The notes under the pieces were generated by a model. The model saw only the letters and a program-made list of their open reading frames with translations, was not told where the DNA came from and did not search any database. This document shows, piece after piece, positions 1 through 7,807 of a stretch of DNA of 30,945 nt. How positions within the stretch are numbered: the stretch's first letter is position 1; each line of letters begins with the position of its first letter. This stretch comes from Candidatus Arcticimaribacter sp. UBA7428 (lineage in GTDB: Bacteria > Bacteroidota > Bacteroidia > Flavobacteriales > Flavobacteriaceae). The DNA lies in the NCBI GenBank assembly GCA_002477625.1, contig DLQQ01000066.1, positions 1-30,945 of the forward strand. The letters are read 5' to 3'. The translations under genes were made by a program, and so were the position numbers.

Positions 1-126
1 GCTTGCGTCTATGGTTCCCCGCATACGAGTAACTACGACTTCTTTGTCGGCATCTTCATACGAAGCGTATTGAGAGAAGAAATTAATTATGTGGGAAAGA
101 AAGAATTATTCAATCCGGTTTTTTAA
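1..126 (+). pseudogene. PlsC-like acyltransferase fragment (both ends missing)
   Basis: Frame 1 is open from the window edge to a TAA at 124-126. It encodes about 41 residues with the acyltransferase block SPHTSNYDFFVG followed by INYVGKKELF. In the flavobacterial 1-acylglycerol-3-phosphate acyltransferase family this matches the catalytic HxxxxD motif (here H-T-S-N-Y-D) and the conserved K-K-E-L-F segment. Members continue after that segment with a further 100 or so residues, including a G-G-x-x-V-D-R motif. Here the frame ends just after the segment and nothing in the next bases of any frame resembles the rest. The 5' end lies outside the window. The fragment ends where the pdxA remnant begins, so one deletion or a chimeric join would explain both. 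The family call is fairly sure; the cause of the truncation is inferred. Confidence 0.6.
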
Positions 127-158
127 CCTCACACTTTTCCCAGTGTAGTCGCATCGGC

Positions 159-995
159 TTGAACCCCTATACGGAGGGAGGAAAATTGAGCCCTACACAA
201 GTTAATGTTGTTGACGTATGGAAAACTCCATTCAATTCCTCTTTTGGGCAATCTACCAAAGAAGGAGGCGAGCATGCATTAAAATCATTAGTATCGGCAA
301 CCAAAGCACTCAAAGAAGGTAAGGTCGATGTTTTGGTTACGGCACCTATTGATAAACACAACATTCAATCGGAGACCTTCAATTTCCCAGGACATACAGA
401 TTATTTAGCCAAAGAGTTGGGTGGAAAAAGCCTTATGTTTATGATTACCGAAGGGCTTAAAGTGGGGCTGCTTACCGATCATGTTCCTGTAAGCGAAGTA
501 GCTCAATTGATTACACCCGAGCGTATCGAAGAAAAAGTAGCGTTGATGATGGAGTCGCTTCGAGAAGATTTTGGAATCTCCAAACCTAAAATTGGCGTCT
601 TGGGAGTCAACCCACATACAGGCGATCAAGGGATCATAGGCAAAGAAGACGATGAAGTGCTCAGGCCGACCTTAAAAAAATTATATGACAAAGGTCAAAT
701 TGTACTCGGACCCTACGCTGCAGATAGTTTTTTTGGCGCGCAAACCCATACCCAATTTGATGCCGTTTTAGCGATCTATCACGATCAGGGCTTGATCCCT
801 TTTAAGACGCTGTCTTTTGGTCAGGGAGTCAACTATACCGCTGGATTGACTAAGGTTCGAACATCACCAGATCATGGAACTGCTTTTGAAATTGCAGGGA
901 AAGGAGAAGCCCGCACAGACTCGTTTAAAGAGGCTCTTTTTGCTGCACGAAACATCTATTTTGAACGCAGAGCCAACGAAAACATAAGCAACTAA
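159..995 (+). pseudogene. pdxA: PdxA (4-hydroxythreonine-4-phosphate dehydrogenase), N-terminal part missing
   Basis: PdxA oxidises 4-phosphooxy-threonine in the DXP-dependent vitamin B6 pathway. From VNVVDVW onward this is a clear PdxA, with metal- and substrate-binding blocks TAPIDKHNIQS, FPGHTDYLA, LLTDHVP, GVNPHTGDQG, IYHDQGLIPFK and RTSPDHGTAFEIAGKG. Family members have about 330-350 residues and start with a G-D-x-x-G-I-G-x-E block. That block and about 70 residues are absent. The only upstream starts are a TTG at 159 with no ribosome site, or the frame running back to a stop at 84-86. The sequence before 120 belongs to an acyltransferase in another frame. In related genomes pdxA heads the DUF177-rpmF-fabH cluster, as here. 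I read it as a broken gene. A functional short form is unlikely, because the missing part builds the Rossmann-like core. Confidence 0.6.
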
Positions 996-1029
996 TCCCT
1001 AGGAATTGACAATTTGTTGAGGAAAGCTT

Positions 1030-1057
1030 TTTGGTTGATATTTTTTTGTTAAATTTG
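1030..1057 (+). promoter_or_regulatory. Bacteroidota-type promoter for DUF177-rpmF
   Basis: A perfect -7 element TAAATTTG (1050-1057) fits TAnnTTTG. It follows TTTG (1030-1033) with a 16-base spacer, slightly shorter than the usual 17-23. The DUF177 ATG lies 19 bases downstream, giving a short leader. It lies in the 81-base gap after pdxA, so the cluster can be expressed without reading through the broken pdxA. Confidence 0.5.
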
Positions 1058-1076
1058 CAGGCTCAATAACTATTGA

Positions 1077-1601
1077 ATGGAACGCTCATCTGAATTCAAG
1101 TTACCTTTTGTAGGTCTAAAAGAAGGAGTTCACTGTTTTGATTATGAAATTGAGAATACGTTCTTTAAAGCATATGATTTTAATGACTTTTTTGACGCTA
1201 AAGTAAAGGTGGTGTTGATTTTTGAAAAAAAAGCAACCCTTTTAAACCTCAACTTTAAAGCCATAGGAAGCGTTGAAGTTAGTTGTGATGTTACCGACGA
1301 ACATTTTGATTTTCCAATCGACATAAGTTTTGATTGGATTGTTAAGTTCGGAGATGAATACAACAACGACAACGATGAAATCTTAATCATTCCTCATGGG
1401 AGTTACGAAATTGACGTAGCCCAACCCATATACGAGATGATAGTTTTGGCAATACCTGCTAAAATCGTTCATCCTGGAATTCAAGACGGAACATTAGACT
1501 CAGATATATTAATAAAACTAGAAGAACTACAACCCAAAGAGCGTTTGCTTCCAGAAGAAGAAAGCGACCCTCGTTGGAATAAATTAAAAGATTTACTATA
1601 A
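1077..1601 (+). CDS. DUF177 (YceD-like) family protein
   Basis: This 174-residue protein is of the YceD/DUF177 family, almost always encoded directly before rpmF as here (20-base gap). The family is linked to ribosomal RNA or large-subunit metabolism; its molecular role is not settled. Visible features are a beta-rich middle (ATLLNLNFKAIGSVEVSCDV), the family segment from CDVTDEHFDFPI to the acidic DEYNNDNDE patch, the conserved block near VAQPIYEMIVLAIP, and a charged C-terminus with EESDPRWNKLKDLL, typical of bacteroidal members. The second cysteine of the common C-x-x-C pair is replaced (C-D-V-T). The start at 1077 follows a good promoter. Family confidence is high; function is unknown. 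Confidence 0.85.
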   Translation: MERSSEFKLPFVGLKEGVHCFDYEIENTFFKAYDFNDFFDAKVKVVLIFEKKATLLNLNFKAIGSVEVSCDVTDEHFDFPIDISFDWIVKFGDEYNNDNDEILIIPHGSYEIDVAQPIYEMIVLAIPAKIVHPGIQDGTLDSDILIKLEELQPKERLLPEEESDPRWNKLKDLL

Positions 1602-1621
1602 CAATAAATTAAAGGAATAAA

Positions 1622-1819
1622 ATGGCGCATCCTAAGAGAAAAATATCGAAAACAAGAAGAGACAAAAGAAGAACGCACTTTAAGGCGACTCCTTCTCAAA
1701 TCGCTGTAGATACTACAACAGGTGAAGCTCACTTGTACCACCGTGCTCACTGGCATGAAGGCAAATTGTTTTATAAAGGCAAAGTGCTTATTGACAATAC
1801 CGAAGTAGCTGAAGCTTAA
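1622..1819 (+). CDS. rpmF: 50S ribosomal protein L32
   Basis: A 65-residue basic protein starting [19 protein letters not shown], the standard opening of bacteroidal L32, followed by [21 protein letters not shown]32 is a small protein of the large ribosomal subunit. It contains no cysteine, so it is the zinc-free (C-minus) form lacking the usual ribbon. It is co-transcribed with the upstream DUF177 gene (20-base gap with AAAGGA before the ATG) and followed by a strong terminator. Confidence 0.97.
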   Translation: MAHPKRKISKTRRDKRRTHFKATPSQIAVDTTTGEAHLYHRAHWHEGKLFYKGKVLIDNTEVAEA

Positions 1820-1846
1820 TAAGCAACTCAATTTTACACGAAAAAC

Positions 1847-1870
1847 GCTCTCCTCAAGAGAGCTTTTTTT
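1847..1870 (+). terminator. Intrinsic terminator after rpmF
   Basis: A perfect 6-bp stem GCTCTC / GAGAGC with a 5-base loop is followed by seven T. It lies 27 bases after the rpmF stop and separates the DUF177-rpmF unit from fabH-accB-accC. Confidence 0.85.
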
Positions 1871-1909
1871 GTGAAAAAAAGATTCTACCTATAAAATATC
1901 TAGTATATT

Positions 1910-1921
1910 CACTTCCAAGTG
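1910..1921. promoter_or_regulatory. Dyad upstream of fabH, possible operator
   Basis: CACTTCCAAGTG is a dyad with 5-bp arms and a 2-base centre, 24 bases before the fabH ATG. It overlaps the only -7-like sequence there (TATATTCA, two mismatches). A binding role is inferred from position only; a 12-base dyad can arise by chance. Confidence 0.25.
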
Positions 1922-1945
1922 CTAGAAGATTAAGTAAGCATTTCA

Positions 1946-2956
1946 ATGAAAAGCATTAACTCAAAAGGTATTCAAGCTGCCATTACTGCAGTTAGCGGTT
2001 ACGTTCCCTCCGAGATTTTATCCAATAGTGATTTGGAGCAAATGGTTGACACGAACGATGAATGGATTGTTAGTCGTACAGGAATTAAAGAGCGTCGTAT
2101 TGCTCGAAATCCTTTAGAACCAACTTCATTTTTAGCAATCCAAGCAGCAAATCAACTCCTACAAAAAAAGAATATTGATCCCTTGACCATTGATTTGGTT
2201 CTTGTAGCAACGGTCACACCCGATATGGGAGTAGCTGCAACTGCAGCCTATGTTGCAACACAGATTGGAGCACACAACGCTTTTGGCTTTGACTTACAAG
2301 CTGCCTGTTCAGGGTTTTTGTACGGTATGTCTACTGCTTCCATGTACATTGAATCGGGACGTTACAAAAAAGTCTTGTTAATCGGGGCAGATAAAATGTC
2401 TTCGATTGTAGATTACACAGACCGAACCACCTGTATTATTTTTGGGGATGGAGCTGGTGCCGTTCTTTTTGAACCTTCCGACAATGATTTTGGATTCGAA
2501 GATTCGTATTTGAGAAGCGATGGATCTGGAAGAGAATCCCTCAACATTAAGGCAGGAGGCTCACTACATCCCTTCGACGAGAACACCTATGCCGAGGGAG
2601 GACATAACATCATCCAAGACGGGCAAACCGTTTTTAAAAATGCCGTAAAGAATATGGCTGACGCTGCTGAAAAAGTAATGACTCAAAACAAGCTCGCTGG
2701 CGACGATATCGCTTTTTTACTTCCGCACCAAGCCAACAAAAGAATTATCGATGCCACTTCCAGAAGAATGAACCTTTCTGAAGACCGCGTATTGATGAAC
2801 ATAGAAAAGTACGGAAATACTACTTCAGCAACCTTACCGCTGTTGCTTTCGGATTACGAGTCGAAATTTTCGAAAGGGGACAAGTTAATTTTTGCCGCTT
2901 TTGGTGGAGGGTTTACTTGGGGAGCTGTATATTTAACCTGGAATTATAATAACTAA
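1946..2956 (+). CDS. fabH: Beta-ketoacyl-ACP synthase III
   Basis: KAS III condenses an acyl-CoA primer with malonyl-ACP to start fatty-acid synthesis. The 336-residue length is normal. The catalytic triad is complete: Cys121 in AACSGF, His261 in LLPHQANKR and Asn291 in YGNTTSATLP. The glycine-rich C-terminal FGGGFTWGAV is also present. The N-terminal stretch TNDEWIVSRTGIKERR is diagnostic. It lies after the rpmF terminator with a 126-base gap and leads into accB after 12 bases, so initiation and malonyl-CoA supply are made together. No clear TAnnTTTG promoter was found in front of it. Genomes in this group often have a second KAS III, so this need not be the only one. Confidence 0.96.
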   Translation: MKSINSKGIQAAITAVSGYVPSEILSNSDLEQMVDTNDEWIVSRTGIKERRIARNPLEPTSFLAIQAANQLLQKKNIDPLTIDLVLVATVTPDMGVAATAAYVATQIGAHNAFGFDLQAACSGFLYGMSTASMYIESGRYKKVLLIGADKMSSIVDYTDRTTCIIFGDGAGAVLFEPSDNDFGFEDSYLRSDGSGRESLNIKAGGSLHPFDENTYAEGGHNIIQDGQTVFKNAVKNMADAAEKVMTQNKLAGDDIAFLLPHQANKRIIDATSRRMNLSEDRVLMNIEKYGNTTSATLPLLLSDYESKFSKGDKLIFAAFGGGFTWGAVYLTWNYNN

Positions 2957-2968
2957 ATAGTTTAGCAT

Positions 2969-3451
2969 ATGGATATTAAAGAAATTCAAAACCTTATTAA
3001 ATTTGTTGCAAAGTCTGGTGCATCTGAGGTTAAGCTTGAGATGGAAGACATCAAAATCACCATTAAAACGGGTGGTGAAGATCGTTTGGAAACCACAACA
3101 ATTGTGCAGCAACACCCTGGTTTAGTTCAAAACGCACCGGTTGTTCAAGTTCCCGTAGCAGCTGCTGAGCCTGTTGAAAAAGCAGCTCCTTCAGCAGCTG
3201 AAAACGACAATTTTATTACTATAAAGTCACCAATTATTGGAACTTTTTATAGAAAAGCATCCCCCGATAAGCCCGCTTTTGTAGAGATTGGCCAAGAAAT
3301 TAAAGAAGGAGACGTTCTTTGCGTAATCGAAGCAATGAAATTATTCAACGAGATTGAATCTGAAGTACAAGGAAAGATTGTAAAAATCTTAGTAGACGAT
3401 TCTACGCCTGTAGAATTTGACCAACCTCTTTTCTTGATTGACCCTTCCTAG
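2969..3451 (+). CDS. accB: Biotin carboxyl carrier protein of acetyl-CoA carboxylase
   Basis: This 160-residue carrier subunit shuttles carboxyl groups from biotin carboxylase to the carboxyltransferase. It has the N-terminal block [21 protein letters not shown], a flexible Ala/Pro/Val linker around residues 55-78, and a C-terminal biotinyl domain (about 82-160). The domain includes [13 protein letters not shown] and the biotinylation motif EAMKL, with Lys124 as the attachment site. It sits 12 bases after fabH and 22 bases before accC. The carboxyltransferase genes are not in the window. Confidence 0.97.
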   Translation: MDIKEIQNLIKFVAKSGASEVKLEMEDIKITIKTGGEDRLETTTIVQQHPGLVQNAPVVQVPVAAAEPVEKAAPSAAENDNFITIKSPIIGTFYRKASPDKPAFVEIGQEIKEGDVLCVIEAMKLFNEIESEVQGKIVKILVDDSTPVEFDQPLFLIDPS

Positions 3452-3473
3452 AAGTTTCACAAAAAATAAATTC

Positions 3474-4811
3474 ATGTTTAAGAAAATATTAATAGCCAAC
3501 CGAGGTGAGATTGCGCTTAGGATAATCCGAACTTGTAAAGAGATGGGAATTAAATCCGTAGCAGTCTATTCCAAAGCCGACGAAGAAAGTTTACATGTAA
3601 AATTTGCTGATGAAGCGGTTTGTATTGGCCCAGCACCTAGCTCGGAATCGTATCTTAAGATGTCCAATATACTAGCTGCAGCCGAGATTACAAATGCCGA
3701 TGCAATTCATCCAGGATATGGGTTTTTGTCAGAAAACGCTAAGTTTTCCAAAATGTGTGATGAACATCACATAAAATTTATTGGAGCTTCTTGTGAGATG
3801 ATTAGTAAAATGGGAGATAAGGCCTCAGCTAAATCGACCATGAAAGCGGCTGGAGTTCCAACCATTCCGGGCTCAGAAGGAATTTTAAAAGATTTTGAAG
3901 AAACTCAAAAATTAGCCGCAGAAATGGGGTATCCCGTAATGCTTAAGGCTACTGCTGGTGGTGGTGGAAAAGGAATGCGTGCTGTTTGGGCTGAAGATGA
4001 ACTCTTAAAAGCTTGGGAAAGTGCTCGTCAAGAAGCTGCTGCTGCTTTTGGAAACGACGGAATGTATATGGAAAAACTTATCGAAGAGCCACGCCATATT
4101 GAAATACAAATTGTCGGTGACAGCTTTGGAAAAGCCTGCCATTTATCGGAACGCGATTGTTCTGTACAACGACGTCATCAAAAATTAACCGAAGAAACAC
4201 CCTCCCCTTTTATGACCGATGAACTTCGCGACAAAATGGGAGCTGCTGCAGTTTTAGCTGCAGAATATATTCAATACGAAGGCGCAGGAACCGTTGAGTT
4301 TTTAGTTGATAAGCACCGCAACTTTTACTTTATGGAAATGAATACGCGTATTCAGGTTGAGCACCCTATCACTGAGCAAGTAATCGATTTTGACTTGATT
4401 CGTGAGCAGATTTCTGTGGCGGCTAAAATTCCAATTAGCGGGAAACATTATCTACCAAAACTACATTCAATCGAGTGTCGTATTAATGCAGAGGATCCGT
4501 ATAATGATTTCCGCCCTTCACCAGGAAAAATTACCAACCTCAACATTCCGGGAGGTCATGGAATTCGCTTAGACACTCACGTCTACTCTGGATATACCAT
4601 TCCACCCTATTATGATTCGATGATTGCGAAGCTGATTACAACAGCTCAAACAAGGGAAGAAGCCATCAATAAAATGAAACGCGCCTTAGGGGAATTCGTA
4701 ATTGAAGGTGTCAAAACAACCATTCCGTTTCACCTACAATTAATGGACCATCCCGACTATTTAGCGGGTAATTATACAACTAAGTTTATGGAAGATTTCG
4801 AAATGAAATAA
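3474..4811 (+). CDS. accC: Biotin carboxylase subunit of acetyl-CoA carboxylase
   Basis: This ATP-grasp enzyme carboxylates the biotin on AccB using bicarbonate and ATP. I start it at the ATG at 3474 ([14 protein letters not shown]), which gives 445 residues, the family norm. An upstream ATG at 3438 would add 12 residues unlike the family and overlap accB. Motifs in order: N-terminal [24 protein letters not shown]; the ATP-binding loop [38 protein letters not shown]; and the catalytic [15 protein letters not shown]. The C-terminal RINAEDP block closes the domain. It is the last gene of fabH-accB-accC and is followed by a terminator. Confidence 0.97.
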   Translation: MFKKILIANRGEIALRIIRTCKEMGIKSVAVYSKADEESLHVKFADEAVCIGPAPSSESYLKMSNILAAAEITNADAIHPGYGFLSENAKFSKMCDEHHIKFIGASCEMISKMGDKASAKSTMKAAGVPTIPGSEGILKDFEETQKLAAEMGYPVMLKATAGGGGKGMRAVWAEDELLKAWESARQEAAAAFGNDGMYMEKLIEEPRHIEIQIVGDSFGKACHLSERDCSVQRRHQKLTEETPSPFMTDELRDKMGAAAVLAAEYIQYEGAGTVEFLVDKHRNFYFMEMNTRIQVEHPITEQVIDFDLIREQISVAAKIPISGKHYLPKLHSIECRINAEDPYNDFRPSPGKITNLNIPGGHGIRLDTHVYSGYTIPPYYDSMIAKLITTAQTREEAINKMKRALGEFVIEGVKTTIPFHLQLMDHPDYLAGNYTTKFMEDFEMK

Positions 4812-4828
4812 GCCCTTTTTATTTTACT

Positions 4829-4857
4829 AAAAAAGCCTGCTCTATGCAGGCTTTTTT
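4829..4857. terminator. Bidirectional terminator between accC and asd
   Basis: The stem AAAAGCCTGC / GCAGGCTTTT (4831-4840 and 4846-4855) has a 5-base loop, a T run on the plus strand and an A run in front that becomes a T run on the minus strand. It can end both accC (plus) and asd (minus, stop at 4910). It is the only clear hairpin between convergent genes in the window. Confidence 0.85.
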
Positions 4858-4909
4858 GTTTTATAAATCAAAATATTTTTTAATGCGAATATTCGTAAGA
4901 TAAGGAGTT

Positions 4910-5899
4910 CTATATCCAGTTTTTTTCAACCAAAAATTCAGCAATCTGAATCGTATTGGTTGCTGCTCCTTTTCTCAGGTTATCGGATACAATCCACATA
5001 TTCAAGGTGTTTTCCTGTGAAAAATCTTTTCTAATTCGTCCAACAAAAACATCATTTTTACCCTCGGCATAGATGGGCATTGGATAGGTGTTGGTGTCTG
5101 GATTGTCTTGTACAACAACACCTGGACTTTCATTCAATAGGGCTTGTACTTCGCTAACAGAAGCATCTTGTTTAAGCGCAACATTCACTGACTCGCTGTG
5201 CCCTCCCACCACCGGAATTCGGACAGCGGTTGCAGTAATACGAATGCTATCGTCACCCAATATTTTATGTGTTTCTTGGATCAATTTCATTTCTTCTTTG
5301 GTGTATCCATTATCTTGAAATACATCACAATGTGGAATCGCATTTCGGTGTATTGGATAAGGATATGCCATAGTGCCTTGCTCCCCTTTATATTCGTTTT
5401 CCAATTGTTGAACCGCTTGAACACCCGTTCCCGTAATTGATTGGTAGGTAGAAATTACCAAACGTTGAATCCCATAGTTTCGTTGCAAAGGGGCTAGAGC
5501 AACAAGCATTTGTATGGTAGAACAGTTTGGATTGGCTATAATTTTATCCTCAGGCGTAAGTTCACCCGCATTGATTTCGGGAACTATAAGTTTCTTGGTT
5601 GAATCCATTCGCCATGCAGAAGAATTATCAATTACGGTTATTCCTGCAGCGGCAAATTTTGGCGCCCATTCAAGCGAGGTTTCTCCACCTGCTGAAAATA
5701 AAGCCACATCGGCTTTCATTGCTACAGCTGTAGCCATACCAACAACCGCATAGGAGGTTCCCTTGTAGTCAATTGTTTTCCCAATGGAGCGCTCCGAGGC
5801 AACCGGAATTAGTTCCGTAACTGGAAAATTTCTTTCTGCAAGTACTTTTAACATGATTTGACCTACCATTCCAGTAGCTCCAACAACGACAACTTTCAT
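4910..5899 (-). CDS. asd: Aspartate-semialdehyde dehydrogenase
   Basis: This enzyme reduces aspartyl phosphate to the semialdehyde that feeds lysine/diaminopimelate, threonine and methionine synthesis. The 329-residue length is typical. It opens with the NADP-binding loop VVGATGMVGQ. The catalytic Cys126 lies in NPNCSTIQM, Arg227 in AVRIPVVGGHSE, and His234 in the same segment. SITGTGVQA and NAIPHCDVF are further family marks. It lies 111 bases downstream of alr and has its own promoter (5926-5956), so it can be made apart from tdk-alr. Diaminopimelate and D-alanine both go to peptidoglycan, which fits its position next to alr. Confidence 0.96.
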   Translation of the reverse strand: MKVVVVGATGMVGQIMLKVLAERNFPVTELIPVASERSIGKTIDYKGTSYAVVGMATAVAMKADVALFSAGGETSLEWAPKFAAAGITVIDNSSAWRMDSTKKLIVPEINAGELTPEDKIIANPNCSTIQMLVALAPLQRNYGIQRLVISTYQSITGTGVQAVQQLENEYKGEQGTMAYPYPIHRNAIPHCDVFQDNGYTKEEMKLIQETHKILGDDSIRITATAVRIPVVGGHSESVNVALKQDASVSEVQALLNESPGVVVQDNPDTNTYPMPIYAEGKNDVFVGRIRKDFSQENTLNMWIVSDNLRKGAATNTIQIAEFLVEKNWI

Positions 5900-5925
5900 T
5901 CGAATTCTTTTAAATTATTTGAATG

Positions 5926-5956
5926 CAAAAGTACTTATTAAATCGAATGCTCCAAA
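5926..5956 (-). promoter_or_regulatory. Promoter for asd
   Basis: On the minus strand, TTTG (plus 5953-5956) is followed after 19 bases by TACTTTTG (plus 5926-5933), an exact fit to TTTG-N19-TAnnTTTG. The asd ATG starts 26 bases downstream. A second, weaker -7 match (TATATTTG, plus 5975-5982) lies further up with a 22-base spacer. Confidence 0.65.
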
Positions 5957-5963
5957 GGATTCT

Positions 5964-5978
5964 TTTGATTATATCAAA
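5964..5978. promoter_or_regulatory. Dyad upstream of the asd promoter
   Basis: TTTGAT-TAT-ATCAAA is a perfect 6-bp inverted repeat with a 3-base centre, ending about 8 bases upstream of the asd -33 element. The position would suit an activator or repressor site. It partly overlaps the weaker second -7 match. Its function is inferred only. Confidence 0.25.
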
Positions 5979-6010
5979 TATAAAACAAAATGTTACACAT
6001 AAAACAAACC

Positions 6011-7105
6011 CTATTGATATACCCTTTGAATACGGTAGTTTAGGCCTGCTAAAATTTCATAAGAAATGGTGTTGCCCGTTGCGGCAAAGTCTGCAGCAGT
6101 AGTGTTTTTGTCAAAGAGAATAACCTCTGTTCCGACATCACAACGAATGCTTCCAAGGTCAATCATCAGCATATCCATACAAACGTTTCCGATGATGGGT
6201 GCGGTTTGCCCAACGATTTGCACGTTTCCAACTCCATGGCCGTATTGTCTCCCGATACCATCTGCATGGCCAATGGGAATAATTCCAATCCGACTGTCTT
6301 GGGTTGCTTTCCAGCCTTGATTATACCCTACATTTTCCCCTTTTTTGACCCTGTGAATTTGACAAATTGGTGCGCTCAATTTTGCAATGGGTCGGAGTTC
6401 CAGATCCCATTCTGCTTGGTTTGCAAAACCATAGAGTGCAATTCCAACACGAACGGCATCGAGTTGATGTTCGGGATAATTGAAGACTCCAGAACTATTG
6501 AGCAGATGAAACTTGGGAAGGATTGGGCAGTATTCTTTTACGGTTTGTTTTACAATTTCAAAAGCATTGATCTGTTGTTGCGTAAAGAGACAAGGTTTTG
6601 GATTTTCGGAGGCGCCCAAATGAGAATAAATACTTTTGATATTCATGGAAGTCGTATCCATTTCTTTTAAGAAAAAAATAAGATCTTCTTGTGAAAGCCC
6701 AATTCTATTGAGTCCAGTATTACATTTAATATGAACGGGATAGTCTTTTAAATTCTTCTGTTTTAACAATAAAAGAAAAGCCTTGATGATTTCTAGGGTA
6801 TATAAAACAGGTTCTAGTTGATATTCAATGATGCGTTCCAACTGCCCCAATTGAGGGTAAAAAACCATGATATCCTCTTTGATATTTGCTTCTCGAAGTA
6901 CCACCGCTTCGGCCGTATAGGCAACAGCAAAATGCTTTGTCCCGAGTTTGGCAAGTTCTTGTGCTATTCGTGCGCCATCGGCACCGTAGGCATTGGCCTT
7001 AACAACTGCAATAAGTGCTGTATCTTCTTTTAGTTTGGATCGTAAACAAGTATAATTGTGCGCTAAAGAATTCAGGTCAATGGTCAGTTGTGCTTCTTGG
7101 ATCAT
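6011..7105 (-). CDS. alr: Alanine racemase
   Basis: This PLP enzyme interconverts L- and D-alanine for peptidoglycan. The protein has 364 residues. The PLP lysine is Lys36 in [10 protein letters not shown], and the second catalytic base is Tyr261 in NVGYNQGW. Other family blocks are [40 protein letters not shown] and [11 protein letters not shown]. The usual G-Y-A-D-G is G-H-A-D-G here. The ATG overlaps the tdk stop as ATGA, so the two are probably translationally coupled. A 4-base overlap also makes this start secure. It is a stand-alone racemase and not a MurF fusion, the other form found in Bacteroidota. Confidence 0.95.
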   Translation of the reverse strand: MIQEAQLTIDLNSLAHNYTCLRSKLKEDTALIAVVKANAYGADGARIAQELAKLGTKHFAVAYTAEAVVLREANIKEDIMVFYPQLGQLERIIEYQLEPVLYTLEIIKAFLLLLKQKNLKDYPVHIKCNTGLNRIGLSQEDLIFFLKEMDTTSMNIKSIYSHLGASENPKPCLFTQQQINAFEIVKQTVKEYCPILPKFHLLNSSGVFNYPEHQLDAVRVGIALYGFANQAEWDLELRPIAKLSAPICQIHRVKKGENVGYNQGWKATQDSRIGIIPIGHADGIGRQYGHGVGNVQIVGQTAPIIGNVCMDMLMIDLGSIRCDVGTEVILFDKNTTAADFAATGNTISYEILAGLNYRIQRVYQ

Positions 7106-7728
7106 GAATCTTTTTTCGTCTTAGAGTTGGGTTCTTTTTTTAAGCGGGTTTCTTGGGTACGCGCCTTAAAAAAAGCTGCCCTACTCAGCGGTTCGTAAAC
7201 TTCTTTTTCACCCAAAACAACCAAGTCATCTTCTTTTGAGGTCCGATGACTGTATTGGGCTAGGTTTCCCGTTTTGGTACAAACAGCATGTACTTTGGTA
7301 ATATATTCTGCAGTTGCCATAAGGGCAGGCATAGGGCCAAAAGGGTTGCCTTTGAAGTCCATGTCCAGACCAGCAACAATAACACGAATTCCTCGATTGG
7401 CAAGATCGTTACAAACCTGTACAATTTCAGAGTCAAAAAACTGAGCTTCGTCAATCCCAACAACATCACAGTCGGAAGCTAAAATTGGGATATTCGCCGC
7501 TGCAGGAACTGGAGTAGATCGAATTTGATTCTGATCGTGGGAAGTAACGAGCTCATTGTCGTAGCGGTTGTCCACCACTGGTTTAAAAATTTCGATGCGT
7601 TGCTTTGCAAACTGTGCACGTTTGAGACGTCTGATCAATTCCTCTGTTTTTCCAGAAAACATAGAACCACAGATTACTTCGATCCAGCCAAATTGTTCGT
7701 TTTGATTTACGGTGTTTTCTAAAAACAT
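7102..7728 (-). CDS. tdk: Thymidine kinase (TK1-type)
   Basis: It phosphorylates thymidine in pyrimidine salvage. The 208-residue protein has the Walker A loop GSMFSGKT (21-28), the D-E-A-Q-F motif with catalytic Glu94, and the lasso region [17 protein letters not shown] that binds the base. Most TK1-type enzymes carry a structural zinc on four cysteines. Here only Cys150 of the first pair remains, and the second pair is replaced within YEPLSRAAF. The start gives the family N-terminus [18 protein letters not shown]. It is the first gene of tdk-alr and is divergent from the gene at 7808. Confidence 0.96.
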   Translation of the reverse strand: MFLENTVNQNEQFGWIEVICGSMFSGKTEELIRRLKRAQFAKQRIEIFKPVVDNRYDNELVTSHDQNQIRSTPVPAAANIPILASDCDVVGIDEAQFFDSEIVQVCNDLANRGIRVIVAGLDMDFKGNPFGPMPALMATAEYITKVHAVCTKTGNLAQYSHRTSKEDDLVVLGEKEVYEPLSRAAFFKARTQETRLKKEPNSKTKKDS

Positions 7729-7767
7729 TTTTGTAATTTTCAGCAGCGCTTTTGCTACTTACTCCAA

Positions 7768-7803
7768 CAAAAGTATTAAAACTAATTGTTGAAAAGAATC
7801 AAA
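7768..7803 (-). promoter_or_regulatory. Likely promoter for tdk-alr
   Basis: On the minus strand there is an exact -7 element TACTTTTG (plus 7768-7775). The nearest TTTG (plus 7800-7803) is 24 bases upstream of it, one more than the usual range. It lies in the 79-base divergent gap, 39 bases before the tdk ATG. Confidence 0.4.
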
Positions 7804-7807
7804 TTTA

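Noticed and set aside
1..158. Reading the left edge as the minus-strand start of another gene
   Set aside because: A minus-strand frame is open here but has no start codon before its body and no family match, while plus frame 1 gives a clear acyltransferase block.
3438..3473. Upstream ATG start for accC
   Set aside because: It would overlap accB by 14 bases and add 12 residues not seen in the family. The ATG at 3474 matches the conserved N-terminus.
4886..4895. Palindrome CGAATATTCG after accC
   Set aside because: It is a 10-base palindrome between the terminator and the asd stop, with no promoter nearby. This is within chance in AT-rich DNA.
6206..6670. Plus-strand open frame of 154 codons opposite alr
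   Set aside because: It lies fully antisense to a well-supported alanine racemase and its translation shows no family signature. It is a shadow of the alr codons.
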